A DNA stretch of 21,424 nt from Gammaproteobacteria bacterium (GTDB lineage: Bacteria > Pseudomonadota > Gammaproteobacteria > Pseudomonadales > M0112): positions 1 through 21,424 of the forward strand of contig SBFY01000059.1 in assembly GCA_006227085.1 (NCBI GenBank). Direction: 5' to 3'. Positions 19,873 through 21,424 of this stretch are shown here, in pieces (position 1 is the first letter of the stretch; each line of letters starts with the position of its first letter). Both the position numbers and the translations under genes were made by a program. Under the pieces are notes generated by a model. It ran no database searches. It was not told the origin of the DNA and saw nothing but the letters and a program-made list of their open reading frames with translations.

Positions 19873-20913
19873 TCAATTGGCAGGCGTATTACTTTGGGAA
19901 AACCCATCGGGAATTAATGCCATCATTTTGATCTGTTCTGCTATCACTGCTGCAGCGATGATATGACCTTGGGCATTCGGGTGTGTGGTGTCTGTAGGTG
20001 ACAATCGTAGTTCTTGTGCGTTGTATGCAGAATACTCAGTAAGTAAATCGTGAAAGGGTATCCCCAGGTCGGTCAAAATGCTGTGATAGACAGCATGGGC
20101 ATCCTGCATTTCATAGTCAGCGAAATTGGTAAAGTAAGGAAAAATGAAGGCGACCAAGGGTTGTTTTGCATCAGAAGATTGCGTCTTGAGATGCTGCAGG
20201 TGACCTTGGATGAGCTGACGGGTTTCTGTGGATGTGTAAATGGATTGATGCTGGAAAGCGGTAATCAATTTCCCTGAAACGTGTTGCCACTGGAAGGTCA
20301 GCCATGCGGCCAATTGGCTGGTTTTGGCGATGCGTCGTATCTTGGCCTCTTGTTGCATGATGCCACCAATAGCGTGAAACATCGCTTCGGTTGGCATGGG
20401 GTCATTCAGGATGCAGGTCACGATGACAAGATCAGGCTGGAATTGACGAACCTTGGTATCGTAAAGGGCTTCGTAGGCTTCCAGCCCATAACCGCTGACA
20501 GAGAAATTCAGGACTTCTGTTGCTGTGCCTTGCTGGCGCAGGTGTTTTTCCAGTAAGTAGGGGAATGATTCTTCGCGCGTCAGGCCGAAACCGAACGCGA
20601 CTGAATCGCCAATTATGGCGATCCTGAACGTGCCCGGTGTTTTGGCAAGTGATGGCTCCGGGCCGCGGAATCCAAATGTGTTAATGCTTGGGTGTTTGGG
20701 GTCGAACTCTACAAATAACCGCTTGTCGGTGACCTTGCGGAGAGGGACAAGGTTGGCATTGATTTGTGCTTGTTGCCCGGAGATGGGCAGGGGCTTGCTG
20801 TAGTTGGGCAGCTTGCCGGAGACTTGCAAGAGGCGAATAGTCCCTTCTCCCAGGAAGAATAACAGGGCCAAAGTCGACAGGGTAATGAGGCTGTTGGTAA
20901 GGATGCGTTTCAT
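19873..20913 (-). CDS. Membrane-anchored SGNH/GDSL-family hydrolase
   Basis: 346 residues. An N-terminal hydrophobic helix (about 6-22, TNSLITLSTLALLFFLG) without a clear cleavage site points to an inner-membrane anchor with the enzyme in the periplasm. SGNH blocks: IIGDSVAFGFG with nucleophile Ser104; SVSGYG with Gly141; ILND with Asn170; SPTDTTHPNAQGH with Asp308 and His311. The set is complete, so it should be an active esterase or acetyl hydrolase; substrates in this family include acetylated polysaccharide and lipids, and none can be assigned. Its sequence reads visibly more A/T-rich than the ruv-tol genes, hinting at separate ancestry. The ATG lacks a clear Shine-Dalgarno (CTAGACTATCGCC precedes it). 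The upstream region holds two REP-like elements. Confidence 0.82.
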   Translation of the reverse strand: MKRILTNSLITLSTLALLFFLGEGTIRLLQVSGKLPNYSKPLPISGQQAQINANLVPLRKVTDKRLFVEFDPKHPSINTFGFRGPEPSLAKTPGTFRIAIIGDSVAFGFGLTREESFPYLLEKHLRQQGTATEVLNFSVSGYGLEAYEALYDTKVRQFQPDLVIVTCILNDPMPTEAMFHAIGGIMQQEAKIRRIAKTSQLAAWLTFQWQHVSGKLITAFQHQSIYTSTETRQLIQGHLQHLKTQSSDAKQPLVAFIFPYFTNFADYEMQDAHAVYHSILTDLGIPFHDLLTEYSAYNAQELRLSPTDTTHPNAQGHIIAAAVIAEQIKMMALIPDGFSQSNTPAN

Positions 20914-20919
20914 GGCGAT

Positions 20920-20948
20920 AGTCTAGGGTCAATTGGGGACACCCACAA
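20920..20948 (-). promoter_or_regulatory. Candidate promoter for the SGNH hydrolase, possibly giving a leaderless mRNA
   Basis: On the minus strand TTGTGG (20948-20943), a 17-bp spacer and TAGACT (20925-20920). A start 6-7 nt downstream falls at 20914-20913, the A of the ATG itself. REP-like copy 4 covers the -35 and most of the spacer. Moderate consensus match only. Confidence 0.35.
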
Positions 20949-20951
20949 TTG
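20930..20951 (-). repeat. REP-like element, copy 4
   Basis: CAATTG-GGG-ACA-CCC-A-CAATTG folds into a hairpin of 6 bp, a one-base A bulge, 3 bp and an ACA loop. A paired stem with a bulge near a short loop resembles REP elements mobilised by RAYT transposases. Confidence 0.65.
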
Positions 20952-20977
20952 ATTTGGCAATGATTTGCAATGAAATG

Positions 20978-20996
20978 ATTTGGGACACCCATGAAT
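20978..20996 (-). repeat. REP-like element, copy 5
   Basis: ATT-TGGG-ACA-CCCA-TG-AAT: a 4-bp stem around ACA, a TG bulge, then 3 more pairs. It is in the same orientation as copy 4 and 46 bp from it (core to core). Confidence 0.65.
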
Positions 20997-21108
20997 TACC
21001 CGGCCACTTATAGCCAATTTCCTACACAGCCTTCCGAATATTTCCCAAGTCTTTCGCGCCACAGGCCGGTATAGTTCACCCCGTTCCCGAGTAGCACAAG
21101 GATGTGCG

Positions 21109-21424
21109 ATGAACGACGCCACGCCTGTCAGCAGCGCCTGGCAGGCGCTGGCGTTGATCTGCCGGTTCCGGCAGATTCCCTGCAGTATTCCCGCCTTGCA
21201 GCACCACTTCGGCCAGTCACCGCCCGACTACCGCGTGCTGCTGGCTGCCCGTCAACTGGGCTTCAAAGCCGGTTTCAGCGAAACCGCTGCGCTGCAATGC
21301 CATCCCGCCAGTTTGCCGGCACTGGTGCAAACCCACGAGGGCGACTGGCACATACTGGTTCGGCAGGATGCAGGCCGGCTGCTGTTCCACAATCCGGCCC
21401 ACGACCTGCCGGAATGGTTGCCCG
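21109..21424 (+). CDS. Type I secretion ABC transporter, N-terminal C39-like domain (3' truncated)
   Basis: 105 residues visible from ATG 21109, with AAGGA 6 nt upstream; the frame is open to the window end. The visible part aligns with the C39-peptidase-like domain at the N-terminus of HlyB-type ABC transporters: SAWQALALICRFRQIPCSIPALQHHFG, then the YRVLLAARQLGFKAGF block (HlyB: TSWLLAAKSLELKAKQ), LPALVQTHEGDWHILVRQ, and GRLLFHNPAHDLPEW. In bacteriocin exporters the first block carries a catalytic Cys; here the aligned place is Ser8/Ser9, so the domain should be a non-cleaving substrate-docking module as in RTX-toxin/adhesin exporters. Membrane and ATPase domains, the HlyD partner and the substrate would lie beyond the edge. 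A TATAGT at 21069-21074 could be a -10, but no good -35 is seen. Confidence 0.78.
   Translation, partial: MNDATPVSSAWQALALICRFRQIPCSIPALQHHFGQSPPDYRVLLAARQLGFKAGFSETAALQCHPASLPALVQTHEGDWHILVRQDAGRLLFHNPAHDLPEWLP

Noticed and set aside
1..21424. CRISPR arrays, rRNA, prophage or plasmid replication genes
   Set aside because: Looked for evenly spaced direct repeats, rRNA-like segments and phage or replication proteins; none seen.

Overview
The window is a GC-rich stretch of a gammaproteobacterial chromosome. The gene order fmdB-aspS-yebC-ruvCAB-ybgC-tolQRAB-pal-cpoB-queE-queC-tRNA-Lys, with proS upstream, is the arrangement known from Pseudomonas-like gammaproteobacteria. The window carries no gene that fixes the genus, so I do not name one.

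Left part (1-3.2 kb, minus strand): a 3'-truncated exported chalcone-isomerase-like protein, a small lytic transglycosylase, and proS (prolyl-tRNA synthetase). The transglycosylase start overlaps the proS end by 22 nt. From 3.2 to 3.7 kb a HIT-family gene is divergent from proS and ends at a bidirectional terminator. From 3.8 to 4.6 kb (minus) lie two nucleoid-protein genes 3 bp apart: a pure Lys/Ala histone-H1-like protein, then an HU/IHF-fold protein with its own H1-like N-terminal tail. A 356-bp gap with promoters for both directions follows.

Central part (4.9-16.4 kb, plus strand): an essentially unbroken co-directional run. It covers aspartyl-tRNA charging (aspS, next to fmdB and yebC), Holliday-junction resolution (ruvC, ruvA, ruvB), the complete Tol-Pal outer-membrane constriction system (ybgC, tolQ, tolR, tolA, tolB, pal, cpoB) and two queuosine-precursor genes (queE, queC). 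Many junctions overlap or lie within a few bases, suggesting translational coupling. It is closed by a tRNA-Lys(UUU) with a strong terminator.

Right part (16.6-21.4 kb): more accessory in character, with envelope and export genes. There is a polysaccharide deacetylase (minus), a divergent Slt70-type soluble lytic transglycosylase (plus), a membrane-anchored SGNH hydrolase (minus) and the start of a type I secretion ABC transporter with a degenerate C39-like domain (plus, cut by the window edge). This part alone contains five copies of a short REP-like palindrome with core GGGTGTCCC/GGGACACCC. One copy is read as part of the deacetylase signal peptide, and another overlaps the predicted SGNH-hydrolase promoter.

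No CRISPR array, prophage, insertion sequence with transposase, or clearly undescribed multigene system is visible. The most unusual signals are the REP-like family, the tandem H1-like/H1-HU gene pair, and a TolA whose central domain is Pro-Lys-rich rather than the usual Ala-rich helix.
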